Positions 42,874-51,679 of a stretch of 64,000 nt of DNA are shown here, piece after piece. Below the pieces are notes generated by a model. The model saw only the letters and a list, made by a program, of their open reading frames with translations, had not been told where the DNA came from and did no database searches. Numbering within the stretch: position 1 is the first letter of the stretch; the number at the start of each line of letters is the position of its first letter. The position numbers were made by a program, and so were the translations under genes. Source of the stretch: an uncultured Campylobacter sp. (GTDB taxonomy: Bacteria > Campylobacterota > Campylobacteria > Campylobacterales > Campylobacteraceae); contig NZ_CAJPRT010000012.1 in the NCBI RefSeq assembly GCF_905373215.1, positions 3,425 to 67,424 on the forward strand. Reading direction: 5' to 3'.

Positions 42874-43594
42874 GGAGCTCATCTGCGGCGGCGAGAGCTA
42901 CAAAATCAGCTACGAAATTTCAAATTTGCAGCGTGCCGAATATATTTTGGTGCTGCACGGCTGGGGCGCAAACAAGGCGCTTATGTCTCGGGCTTTTTCG
43001 GATAAATTTCGCCGTTACGCGCTAGTGTGTGTCGATCTGCCGGGATTTGGCGCCAGCTCCCAGCCTGCGCACGCCCTTAGCAGCGAGGATTACGCAGAGA
43101 TTATGCGCGCCTTTATCGCAGCTTTTGGCAAGCAGCCCGCAGCGATCATGGGGCACAGCTTCGGCGGCAAGATCGCTGCATTGCTAGCTCCGCGCAATCT
43201 CATATTGCTAAGCAGCGCCGGTATCATCGAGCCCAAGCCCTTTGCCGTGCGCGCCAAAATCGCGATTTTTAAAATTTTAAAAAGACTTGGACTGGCGGGG
43301 CTTTGGCGCGCGTTTGCGAGCAAGGATGCCGCAGGTATGAGCAAGACGATGTATGAGACGCTAAAAAACGTCGTAAATGAGGACTTCCGCGATATTTTTT
43401 CCGCGCTAAACCCGCAAAATGCGCTTATCTTTTGGGGCAAGGACGATCGCGCCACTAGCCTAAAAAGCGGCGAGTTGATCCACTCGCTCATTAAAAACAG
43501 CAAATTTTATCCGCTGGCGGGGGATCACTTTTTCTTTTTGCAGAGCGCGGATTTTATCGGCGAGCAGATCGAAAATGAGCTTGGCGGCAGCTAA
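42863..43594 (+). CDS. Alpha/beta hydrolase upstream of murF
   Basis: 243 residues. Oxyanion region LHGWGANKALMS, DLPGFGASS, nucleophile elbow GHSFGGKIA (Ser), acid WGKDDRATS (Asp) and GDHFFFLQ (His) form a complete triad. Substrate unknown. GTG start at 42863 with AAAGGAGC five bases before, overlapping the small protein gene by 11 bp; the open frame upstream to 42803 is in that gene. Its conserved place next to murF and ddl suggests a cell-envelope link, but this is only contextual. Confidence 0.9.
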   Translation: MASKELICGGESYKISYEISNLQRAEYILVLHGWGANKALMSRAFSDKFRRYALVCVDLPGFGASSQPAHALSSEDYAEIMRAFIAAFGKQPAAIMGHSFGGKIAALLAPRNLILLSSAGIIEPKPFAVRAKIAIFKILKRLGLAGLWRAFASKDAAGMSKTMYETLKNVVNEDFRDIFSALNPQNALIFWGKDDRATSLKSGELIHSLIKNSKFYPLAGDHFFFLQSADFIGEQIENELGGS

Positions 43595-44420
43595 ATTTAA
43601 CGATTTGGCGCCGCGCTAAATTTAAAACGAAACGCGATTTTGTGTAAATTTTAAAATTTAGCCGCGAAATTTTTGCGCCGCTAAAAATCGCGCTTTAGAT
43701 ATAAAAACAGATCACGCGAAAAGCGAGGTGGCAGCGAGTATATTTTAAAAAGCGTTTCAATGCGGCGCTTTAGTGCAGTTCGCCCGCGTTTTAAAATTTT
43801 GCGGAGTGTTTGCGCCAAAGATCGCGAACCGAAGCGTAAATTTAGATTATAAAGCCGCGTGCGTATGCGTTTAAAATTTATCAGAGCAAAAATTTGCTCT
43901 TTGGGCGCGTAGTATAAAATGAAAAGCTCAAATTGCAGCGTGCTGCGTTAAATTTTAAAATTTTAACGCAGCAGCGGATCGTTTCTACTCTGTGTTTGCG
44001 ATTATGATGGCCGTACAAGACGCGCCGAAACCGCGTGCGTGCACCGAAAAGCGGGCAATTAAATTTAGTCTCACCGCGACATAAGGTCTATGTGCCACAA
44101 ATAATGCAAATCATCGCGCGAGATAAGGCTCGATGTCGCAAGATACGCATCGTGCGAAAATTTCAGGTTGCGAGAGATGGATGCTGCGCGGTATCGAAAA
44201 TGGAGGCACGCGGCAGCGTAAATTTATCTAGCGCGGCTCGCGCAGCCTTCGCGAGAGCATGAATTTGCGAGCGCGCAAGTTTGCAAAAATAGAATTTGCG
44301 AAGCGAGAATTCGTAAAATTTGCAAATGACGCCGAATGTCGGTCAGTCCGAGCTTGCCGCGCTTTTGCCCGCACAGGCTCGCAAAGCAGGCGCGTAAATT
44401 TATAAAAAGGATTTTAAAAG
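43595..44420 (+). other. Long spacer between the hydrolase gene and murF
   Basis: About 830 bp without a supported gene. AAATTTAAA/AAATTTTAAAATT words recur, and an 18 bp imperfect palindrome AGAGCAAAAATTTGCTCT lies at 43883-43900. No TATAAT box upstream of murF was found. It breaks an otherwise tight cell-wall operon. Confidence 0.6.
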
Positions 44421-46205
44421 ATGAATATAATATTTTTGATCGCGCACGCGGCATTCGTCCTACTGCTAGGCTTTTATCTGATCACCTGCCTGCAGTGGTT
44501 TTCGTACAAGCCCGCGCGCATCATCTTTCACTTCACCAAACCCGCGTGGCACCTCTATTTTTTGATTTTGCCGCTGGCGGCGTATTTTGGCTGCGAGATC
44601 GCAGCGGGCTTGGGCGTGGCTAAATTCGGCGCCACGCCCCTCTATGCCTTGCACGCCGCTAAAATTCTAATCGTCGCGGCCTACGCGCTAGCGCTTTATT
44701 TTTGGCAAAGAGGGCTTGATAAAAAGCTCGTCTTTACGCCGCGCGTGAAGCGATTTTTTGCGATTTTGGCGATTTGTGTGTTTAGCTTTAACGCCGCGTT
44801 TTATGCCGCGGGGGGGCCGATTTTGCCGATCTTTTTACCGCTTGGCGCCGCTCTTGCGGCGAGCTTTGCTTACGAGCGGGCACAGGCTGCGAAATTTAAG
44901 GCCGACGCACGCAAAAAATTGGCCCAGATGCCCTCGCTTACGATCATTCAGATCACCGCGAGCTACGGCAAGACGAGCATTAAAAACTTCTTGTATCAAA
45001 TTTTAAAAAGCGACTTTCGCTGCTACAAGACGCCGCGCTCGGTAAACACGCTAGCAGGGCTCGTGCGCGACGTAAACGAGGCGCTACCCGCAGATACGCA
45101 GATATATATCGCCGAAGCAGGCGCCAGGCTAAGCGGCGATATCGCCGAGATCACTGAATTTTTGGCGCCGCAGATCGTCGTCGTGGGCGAGATCGGCGCG
45201 CAACACATCGAGTATTTCAAAAGCATCGAAAACATCCGCAAAACCAAGCTCGAAGCGCTCACAAGCGCGCGGCTAAAGCATGCGTTTTTGCACAGCTCCA
45301 CGCAAAAAAGCGCGGACGAGCGCGTCACGATCTATGACGAGGGGCTGGAAATTTGCGGTGCGGATCTGGACGGAATAAAATTTAGCCTTAATTTGAGCGA
45401 TGATGAAAACGGTGCTAGCGGCGAGAATTCCACGCTACGCGCAGAAACATCCGCCGCAGAGAGCGAAGGGCAGGGCGATTTTAGCAGTGCGGCATGCGCG
45501 GAAAAAGACAAAAATTCTAAAAATTATGGCGCCGATTTTGACGATGCAAATTCCGTATCCTACGCCGAACAAAGCGAGCGAGAATTTTGCGAACAAGCCG
45601 CTCGTGCCGCTAGCGACGATAAAATTTGTAACGTCAAAGAGTGGGGCACGCAAGAGGCCGCAAACGAGCGTAAAATTTCAAACGGGCGTAGCGAACAAGG
45701 AAAGAGGCATGAGTTTTTCGCGCCGATTTTGGGTAAATTTAACGCCGCAAATCTCGCTGCGTGCATAAAGATCGCGCGATTTTTAGGGCTTAGCGCTGAT
45801 AAGATCAAAAGCCGCGTCGCGCACGTCGGCGCCGTCGAGCACCGCCTCGCGCGGCTCGATGCGGGCGGCAAGATCATCATCGACGATAGCTTCAACGGCA
45901 ATCTAAGCGGCATGCTGCAAAGCTACGAGCTGATGCGAAGCTACGGCGGGCGCAAGGTCATCATCACGCCGGGCATCGTCGAGAGTACGCGCAAGGACAA
46001 CGAGACGCTGGCCGCCAAAATCGATGAAATTTTTGATCTTGCAATCATTACGGGCGAGCTAAATTCCGAGGTGCTGCAAAGCAAGATCAGTCCCGTAAAG
46101 ACTATCGTTTTGAAAGATAAGCGCGATCTGCAGCGAGTTTTGAGCGAAAATACGCACAGCGGCGATCTAATTTTGTTTTCAAACGACGCGCCGAGTTTCA
46201 TTTAA
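44421..46205 (+). CDS. murF: UDP-MurNAc-tripeptide-D-Ala-D-Ala ligase, membrane-anchored, with insertion
   Basis: 594 residues. Residues 1-165 hold four to five hydrophobic segments (FLIAHAAFVLLLGFYLIT, YFLILPLAAYFGCEIAAG, FAILAICVFSFNAAFY). Then comes the Mur ligase core: ATP loop ITASYGKTSIKNFL (GKT/S), YIAEAGARLSGDI, IIDDSFNGNLSGM and TPGIVESTRKDNE. It adds D-Ala-D-Ala, made by Ddl upstream, to the stem peptide. Residues about 325-430 are an acidic Ser/Asn/Ala-rich insertion (GENSTLRAETSAAESEGQGD) with no match to the fold, in the central domain. About 480 residues is the normal size in Campylobacter. Confidence 0.92.
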   Translation: MNIIFLIAHAAFVLLLGFYLITCLQWFSYKPARIIFHFTKPAWHLYFLILPLAAYFGCEIAAGLGVAKFGATPLYALHAAKILIVAAYALALYFWQRGLDKKLVFTPRVKRFFAILAICVFSFNAAFYAAGGPILPIFLPLGAALAASFAYERAQAAKFKADARKKLAQMPSLTIIQITASYGKTSIKNFLYQILKSDFRCYKTPRSVNTLAGLVRDVNEALPADTQIYIAEAGARLSGDIAEITEFLAPQIVVVGEIGAQHIEYFKSIENIRKTKLEALTSARLKHAFLHSSTQKSADERVTIYDEGLEICGADLDGIKFSLNLSDDENGASGENSTLRAETSAAESEGQGDFSSAACAEKDKNSKNYGADFDDANSVSYAEQSEREFCEQAARAASDDKICNVKEWGTQEAANERKISNGRSEQGKRHEFFAPILGKFNAANLAACIKIARFLGLSADKIKSRVAHVGAVEHRLARLDAGGKIIIDDSFNGNLSGMLQSYELMRSYGGRKVIITPGIVESTRKDNETLAAKIDEIFDLAIITGELNSEVLQSKISPVKTIVLKDKRDLQRVLSENTHSGDLILFSNDAPSFI

Positions 46206-46445
46206 GCGGCTTTTGCGGTACGGTTTGCTCTGTATGGCGGTATACAGAGCGATCTAGCAGGCATGTTTTTTAGACAAAAGACTTTGAACGGGTGCGGCGA
46301 GCGATTTAAACGCGATCTATCGGGCGATTAGTTTGAGCGACGCGATCTGTTTAAATAAATAATCTGGTGTGGCTAAATTTCGGCGCGCCGAAATCGGCTT
46401 GCGCCTGGTGGGTTAAAATTTGAAATCAAAATTTAAAGGAAAGCT

Positions 46446-47126
46446 ATGGATTTACGAGAAAATATGCTAGGGCAGCTGCGGGCGCTAAGCGAGGAGAAGT
46501 TGGCGAAATTTTCGCAGCGCCTAATACCCGCGCCGCAGATTTTGGGCGTGCGCACACCGGCACTTCGCGCGCTTGCCCGCAAAAGCTTCGCCGCTTTGGG
46601 AGAGGCGGACGAGGCGCGTCGCAAGCTGCAAAATTACGAGCCGGTTTTTCACGAAGAGTTCGTGCTAAAAGGCTTTTTCATAATGCTTTTAAAGCAGGAT
46701 GAGACGAAATTCGCGCTTGCTAGCAGTTTTATTAAAACGATGCCTAATTGGGCGGTTTGCGATATGTTCGCTCCAGAATTCAGTGACGACGCTTGTGCGG
46801 ACGAGCTGCTAAAGCAGGCTAAAAGCGGCGCGGACGAGTTTGAGCGGCGATTTTTCTACGTTTATTTTATGCGAAATATGAGCGCGCTCACGCCCGAGGA
46901 ATTTTTTGAAATTTGCGCCACCGAAAGCGACGAGCGGTACTACGTGCAGATGGGCGCGGCGTGGGCGATAGCGGAGATGTTTATCAAACAGCGCGAGATC
47001 ACGCTTGCGTTTTTGGCGAGCAAGCGGGCGGCTAAATTTATCCAAAACAAGGCGATATCGAAGATCCGCGATAGCTTCCGCGTAAGCAAAGCCGACAAGG
47101 AGGCGCTTTTGAAGTATAAAATTTAA
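46446..47126 (+). CDS. DNA alkylation repair protein (AlkD-like HEAT repeat)
   Basis: 226 residues, all-helical. GVRTPALRALARKSF, HEEFVLKGFFIMLL, FIKTMPNWAVCDMFAPEF, YYVQMGAAWAIAEMFIK and IQNKAISKIRDSFRVS follow the DNA alkylation repair (PF08713-type) pattern, in which W and D residues line the DNA groove. Probably removes bulky or cationic alkylated bases; some family members are not glycosylases. ATG with AAAGGAAAGCT upstream. It stands alone 240 bp after murF. Confidence 0.88.
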   Translation: MDLRENMLGQLRALSEEKLAKFSQRLIPAPQILGVRTPALRALARKSFAALGEADEARRKLQNYEPVFHEEFVLKGFFIMLLKQDETKFALASSFIKTMPNWAVCDMFAPEFSDDACADELLKQAKSGADEFERRFFYVYFMRNMSALTPEEFFEICATESDERYYVQMGAAWAIAEMFIKQREITLAFLASKRAAKFIQNKAISKIRDSFRVSKADKEALLKYKI

Positions 47127-47224
47127 CCGCGGCGGAAAATGGCGGAGGTAGTTAAAATTTCAGTTGCGCGCGGGGCTTGTCAGCCAAAATCGCGAGCTTT
47201 AAAATGTAAATTTAAGGAGAGAAA

Positions 47225-47593
47225 ATGTTTAGCAAGGAATTTTTGGAGATTTTGAATTATGAATGCGCCGTGGGTATCGCTACCTGCGCGCAGGGCGAGG
47301 CTCATATCAGCAATACGTGGAACAGATATCTCGTCATTAAAGGTGATCGCATCCTTATCCCCGCTGCGGGTATGAAAAAGACGCAAAGCAACGTGGAGGC
47401 TAATCCGAACGTCGAGCTTAGCGTCGCAACGAAGGAGCTAGCAGGCAGGTTCGGAGCGGGGCGTGGCTTTGTAGTGAAGGGCACAGCGCGCTTTATTGAT
47501 AGCGGTGCGGAGTTTGAAGAAACGAAGGCGAAATTTCCGTTTGCTACGAGGCTACTTGAAATCACGGCTAGTAGCGTAAAACAGGTGCTGTAA
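47225..47593 (+). CDS. FMN-binding split-barrel protein (pyridoxamine 5'-phosphate oxidase family)
   Basis: 122 residues. MFSKEFLEILNYECAVGIATCAQG, HISNTWNRYLVIKGDRILIPAAGMKKTQSNV and KELAGRFGAGRGFVVKGTARF follow the split-barrel flavin reductase pattern, in which the N-terminal strand pair and M-K-K-T-Q-S bind FMN phosphate. Substrate unknown. ATG with TAAGGAGAGAAA upstream, about 100 bp after the AlkD-like gene. Confidence 0.87.
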   Translation: MFSKEFLEILNYECAVGIATCAQGEAHISNTWNRYLVIKGDRILIPAAGMKKTQSNVEANPNVELSVATKELAGRFGAGRGFVVKGTARFIDSGAEFEETKAKFPFATRLLEITASSVKQVL

Positions 47594-47868
47594 GCCAAGC
47601 GGCGCAGTTTGGGTGGAATTTACGGATGAAATTCCCGATGAAATTCCGCCGCGAGCTTTGCGATGAAATTCCGCCGTGAAATTTTATCGGTAGAATTTTA
47701 AAATTAGTAAAATTTTATTGACGAAACTTTGCTTCGCCGTAAAATTTTAAAGTGAGCGAAATTTTAAAGCGGGTAAAATTTCAAAGCCTGCAAAATTTTG
47801 AAGTTTGCGAGATTCATAAATCTCGCTCAAATTTTTAGAGCATAAATTTACGCATTGAAAGGAAAAGT

Positions 47869-48642
47869 ATGAAACAATTAGAGGGAAAAACTGCCGTAAT
47901 CACTGGCGGAAGCGACGGCATAGGGCTTGGCATCGCAAAGTGTTTCGCCGAAGAGGGCGCAAATTTGATCCTACTCGGCAGAAGCGAGGAGAAATTAAAA
48001 ATCGCACAGGAGAACCTAGGCGGTTACGGCGTGAAAGCTTACGCGGTAGAGGCGGATTTGGCGCAAAGCAAAACGATAAAAGGCCTTTGCGAGCGCATTT
48101 TAGCACTACCCCTTAAGATAGATATCCTTGTAAATAACGCCGGACTGGGAAAATTCGTACCCTTTGAGGCGACCGACGAAGCGCTGCTAGACGCTCATCT
48201 AAACCTAAACGTCAAAGCGCCATATCTGCTTACTCAGGGGCTTTTGGGCGCGCTTGCGGCTAGCAAGGGCTGCGTGATCAATATCTCGTCGTATTTTGCG
48301 AACCGAATGCTCGTGGGGCGCACCACGACGGCGTATTCGATTACCAAAGGCGCGCTAAATTCTTTCACCAAATCGCTTGCCTTTGAGGTCGGCAAACTCG
48401 GCATTCGCGTCAATGCCATAGCGCCCGGAAGCGTGCTGACGCCGCAGTTTGAGCGAAATTTAAATGCGCTTAGCCCGCAGGGGCGCGAGGCGTTTGAACA
48501 GATGGTAAAAAATATCTATCCGCTCGGCAAAATCGGCAACGCGCAGGATATCGGCGATGCGGCGGTGTTTTTGGCGTCGGATGCGGCGAAGTGGGTCAGC
48601 GGCGCGATATTTGCGATAGACGGCGGGCTTACGACGAATTAG
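47869..48642 (+). CDS. Short-chain dehydrogenase/reductase
   Basis: 257 residues, classical SDR. TGGSDGIGLGIAK cofactor loop, NNAGLG, catalytic serine in NISSYFANRM, YSITKGALN (Tyr, Lys) and the C-terminal AIDGGLTTN. An Arg after the second strand (LLGRSEEKL) suggests NADPH. Related to but distinct from the aryl polyene KR, which has different residues around the active site. Substrate unknown. ATG with GAAAGGAAAAG upstream. Confidence 0.88.
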   Translation: MKQLEGKTAVITGGSDGIGLGIAKCFAEEGANLILLGRSEEKLKIAQENLGGYGVKAYAVEADLAQSKTIKGLCERILALPLKIDILVNNAGLGKFVPFEATDEALLDAHLNLNVKAPYLLTQGLLGALAASKGCVINISSYFANRMLVGRTTTAYSITKGALNSFTKSLAFEVGKLGIRVNAIAPGSVLTPQFERNLNALSPQGREAFEQMVKNIYPLGKIGNAQDIGDAAVFLASDAAKWVSGAIFAIDGGLTTN

Positions 48643-49017
48643 CCGCGACCGGGCGGAATTTTGGGCGCGAGTTTTGCAATATAAAATTTACAGTGGCGAA
48701 TTCCGCCGCGAGAAATTTTACCTCGTAGAATTCGCAGCGGCAAATTTGCAATTAAATTTAGCCACGTAGAATTTTACGGCGACGAATACTGCGCGCGAAA
48801 TTCCGCCGTGGCAAAAGCGCAAAATTCTGCAAGCCGTGCGAATTACAACGTAAATTTTAAAATTTATATTGTAAAATTTTACGGCGCGCGGTTTGGGCGT
48901 AATCTCGCGGCGCAAAATTTGAAGCTGCGATAAAACGGTGCCTGCGGGGTTAAATTTAAAAAACGGCGCCGGCAACCGGCTTGAGATAATTAGAAATTAA
49001 ACGAGATTGGAGAGGGT
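48643..49017 (+). other. Spacer before the BON lipoprotein gene
   Basis: About 375 bp, with AAATTTTA and GAATTCCGCCGCGA-type words repeated several times (48700-48860). No gene seen. Confidence 0.55.
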
Positions 49018-49611
49018 TTGAGAGTTTTGTTTCTAGCGATTTTAGCGGTGTTTTTGCTCTCTTGCGCGGCGCTATTTAGCTCGTGCGCGGCTCCGCTGGC
49101 GCCCGCGGGCAACGCGCTTAGCGTATACGACATCTACTCCGTAGCGCGCGACCGCCGCAGCGTCAGCGAGGTCGCTAGCGACAAGCTCATCCAGACTAAA
49201 ATTCAAAGCAAAATTCTATTTACCAAAGGCCTTAGCAGCTGGGATTTGGAGGTCGAATGCTTCTACGGCGAGGTCTATCTCATCGGGCTACTGGATAGCG
49301 AAGCGATGCGCGAGCCACTACTTGCTTTAGCTAGACAAACAGAAGGCGTGCGGCGCGTGCATACCTATCTGCGCGTCAAAAAGCCCGAATATCCGTGCAA
49401 TTCGTTTGAAATTTTTACAAATTTAAAGAAAAATCTATTTTCCGACACCGACGTTTCGGGCACTGCGGTGCGCGTAGCGATCGTGGGCTGCGACGTGGTA
49501 TTTAGCGGCGTAGTGAGCGACATTGAGCACGAAAAGCACGCGATCTGGTATGCGACGCACGCGCCCGGAGTTCAGGACGTGTATTCGTTCCTGCGCGTGG
49601 TAAAGGAATAG
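49018..49611 (+). CDS. BON-domain lipoprotein
   Basis: 197 residues. Signal with Cys at about 16 and 23 (AVFLLSCAALFSSCAAP); the second lies in a better lipobox (LFSSC). Two BON domains follow: ASDKLIQTKIQSKILFTKGL...YLIGLLDSEAM and SGTAVRVAIVGCDVVFSGVVSD...HAPGVQDVYSFLRV. This is the OsmY/DolP-like architecture that binds anionic phospholipid at the outer membrane or septum. TTG start at 49018 with GGAG five bases before. Confidence 0.87.
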   Translation: MRVLFLAILAVFLLSCAALFSSCAAPLAPAGNALSVYDIYSVARDRRSVSEVASDKLIQTKIQSKILFTKGLSSWDLEVECFYGEVYLIGLLDSEAMREPLLALARQTEGVRRVHTYLRVKKPEYPCNSFEIFTNLKKNLFSDTDVSGTAVRVAIVGCDVVFSGVVSDIEHEKHAIWYATHAPGVQDVYSFLRVVKE

Positions 49612-50154
49612 GGCTGTTAAATTTGATTGCCCGCGGCACGTTAAAATTTAACGGCTTGCGGCGAGTTAAATTTAAAAGATACGCTCGGTTTGTTTGAGCT
49701 CGTTTGCGTAGCGCCCGCATGCATGAAATTAAAATTTTATCGGCGCGCAAGGATAGCTGGGAATTTTAAAATTTGGCTTACGGGCGCGAGCATTAAGTAA
49801 ATTTAAAGCCGCCTCAGACGATAATTTCGCAGATGAAATTTACGCCGCGAGCGCTCGCCGAAAAGTAGCGCTCGGTGCCGATAGAAAGCGCGCCCTGTTT
49901 AAATAGCGACCAAATCAGAGGCGACGCAAGCGAGCAAAATTTAAAGGGCTGCGTTTTTAAAAGCGCTAAATTAAAAGTGAGCCGCCGAGCTAAATTTAAA
50001 CGTAACGCGCGCATTGCGAGCTAAAATGAGCTAAATTTAAAATCGCGTTGCCGTTATCGGCGAAATTTCAGCGACATGACGCGAGCGCTCGTGCTAAAAC
50101 ATACGATCAAAATGCCTAAAAGGGCGTAAAATTCAATAAATTTAAGGAGAGAAA
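49612..50154 (+). other. Spacer upstream of upp
   Basis: About 540 bp; GC-rich blocks with AAATTTAA words (such as GTTAAATTTAAAAG, GCTAAATTTAAA) and no gene. Small open frames on the minus strand are shadows. Confidence 0.55.
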
Positions 50155-50823
50155 ATGAGCCAAAGCCAAAAATGTACATACCAAACCGCGTGCGAGCTGC
50201 CTAACGTGAGGCTGATCAAGCACCCGCTGATCGAGCATAAGCTCACGATCCTGCGCGATAGAGGGACCGATCCGTTTCAGTTTCGCATGCTCGTCGATGA
50301 GATCAGCTATCTGATGATGTTCGAGGCGACGCGCGATCTAGCGCTGCGCGAGGTGAGCGTGCATACGCCCGTGGCGCAGACCAGCGCGTATAAGCTCGCC
50401 ACAAAGATCATGATCTGCCCGATTTTACGCGCCGCACTGGGGATGCTAGATAGCGTATTTAAGCTTATGCCCGACGCTAGCGTGGGATTTTTAGGCTTTC
50501 AGCGCGACGAAAAGACCGCGCAGGCGGAGTTTTTTTACGCCAAGCTGCCCGCAGATGCCGCAGAGCGCACCGCAATCATCATCGATCCGATGTTTGCGAC
50601 TGGCGGCACGGCGATCGATGCGGTGAAATTTCTGCTGAAAAACGGCGTTAAAAAGATCAAATTTATCTCCATCATCGCAGCGCCCGAGGGGCTTCATAGA
50701 TTTAGCGAGATCTACCCGCAGGTCGAGGTTTTTACCGCGGCGATCGACGAGAGATTAAACGAGCAAAAATATATCGTGCCGGGTCTTGGAGACGCGGGAG
50801 ATAGGGTGTTCAATACGCTGTGA
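50155..50823 (+). CDS. upp: Uracil phosphoribosyltransferase
   Basis: 222 residues, slightly longer than the usual 208-210 because of an N-terminal MSQSQKCTYQTACEL segment. NVRLIKHPLIEHKLTILRD, MICPILRAALGMLDSV, the PRPP loop IIIDPMFATGGTAIDAV and the uracil-binding YIVPGLGDAGDRVFNT are all present. It salvages uracil to UMP. ATG with AAGGAGAGAAA upstream. Single gene flanked by long spacers. Confidence 0.95.
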   Translation: MSQSQKCTYQTACELPNVRLIKHPLIEHKLTILRDRGTDPFQFRMLVDEISYLMMFEATRDLALREVSVHTPVAQTSAYKLATKIMICPILRAALGMLDSVFKLMPDASVGFLGFQRDEKTAQAEFFYAKLPADAAERTAIIIDPMFATGGTAIDAVKFLLKNGVKKIKFISIIAAPEGLHRFSEIYPQVEVFTAAIDERLNEQKYIVPGLGDAGDRVFNTL

Positions 50824-51514
50824 GTTTACGCGGCGAAGGGCTTTGCGCTGCGTTAAATTTGCGGGATAGTATTTTATGCGGCGATAAATTGATAGACAGC
50901 AAACTTTACCGGCAATGGAATTTTACGCGACGCGAAATCTATTTATAAATATGCGAGTTGTCGCCGCTCGGAATTCCGTCGCGCCAATAAATTTGGCAGG
51001 GCGCGTATTTTTACAGCGTGCGCAATACGTAGTGAAATTTAAAATTTTGCGGCGCCGTAAATTTGGTGCGTCCGTAAATTTTAACTCGTCGTAGAATTTG
51101 CGGTATTTTTGGAATTTATCAAATAAAATTTTAGCTCCGCGATGTATAAAATACGCAAATTTCAAAGTAAGAGAAAGATGAAATAGGGCGGCGGAATTTT
51201 ATTATCGCCGAATTTCGCTGCGAATTCTATCCGTGCGAGATTTCGCGGAGAATTTACCGCGTCAAAACTCTACGGCAGAGCAGGAGCGAAATTTTAAAAT
51301 TTTGCCGCATTTGCGGCGTAAAATTTTGCAACCGCCCGCACCGCAAATATCGCTATTTTTAGACCGCCCCTGATCGCGCTGCCACATAGCCCGCGCACAG
51401 CTCGCAAAAAAGTCCCATGCAACCACGCCTCTCAATCGTAGCTTCAAACCCCGCTACCGCCTGCGAAATTTAGCGAGCTGCAAAATATCGCGGTAGCGTT
51501 CGCGCCGTAAAAAT
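50824..51514 (+). other. Spacer after upp
   Basis: About 690 bp with no supported gene. Contains recurrent AAATTT/GGAATTTT words and several degenerate CGC.GAAATTC pieces; no terminator with U tract recognised. Confidence 0.55.
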
Positions 51515-51658
51515 TTACAAATCGCAAAATTTATAAATATCGCGCGGCGAAATTCCTACTTCAGCAATCCGATAAAGAAGCAGGGCGGCGCACCAGACGT
51601 ACGCGAGGAGTAAAATTCTTACCCAAACCGATCCGCCCGCGCTAAAATGAAATTTCAA
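51515..51658 (-). CDS. Possible 47-residue single-pass membrane peptide after the UvrD-like gene
   Basis: Short ORF in the same frame as, and directly downstream of, the helicase stop. From TTG at 51658 it encodes one clear membrane segment (VWVRILLLAYVWCAALLLY) followed by RIAEVGISPRDIYKFCDL and a stop. Hydrophobic bias with a charged end and a final helix-like stretch looks protein-like, unlike the spacers. Against it: no good Shine-Dalgarno and no ATG. It could also be read by stop-codon bypass of the helicase gene, for which there is no evidence. Confidence 0.35.
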   Translation of the reverse strand: MKFHFSAGGSVWVRILLLAYVWCAALLLYRIAEVGISPRDIYKFCDL

Positions 51659-51679
51659 ATTTGACGAGCAAAATTTCGC

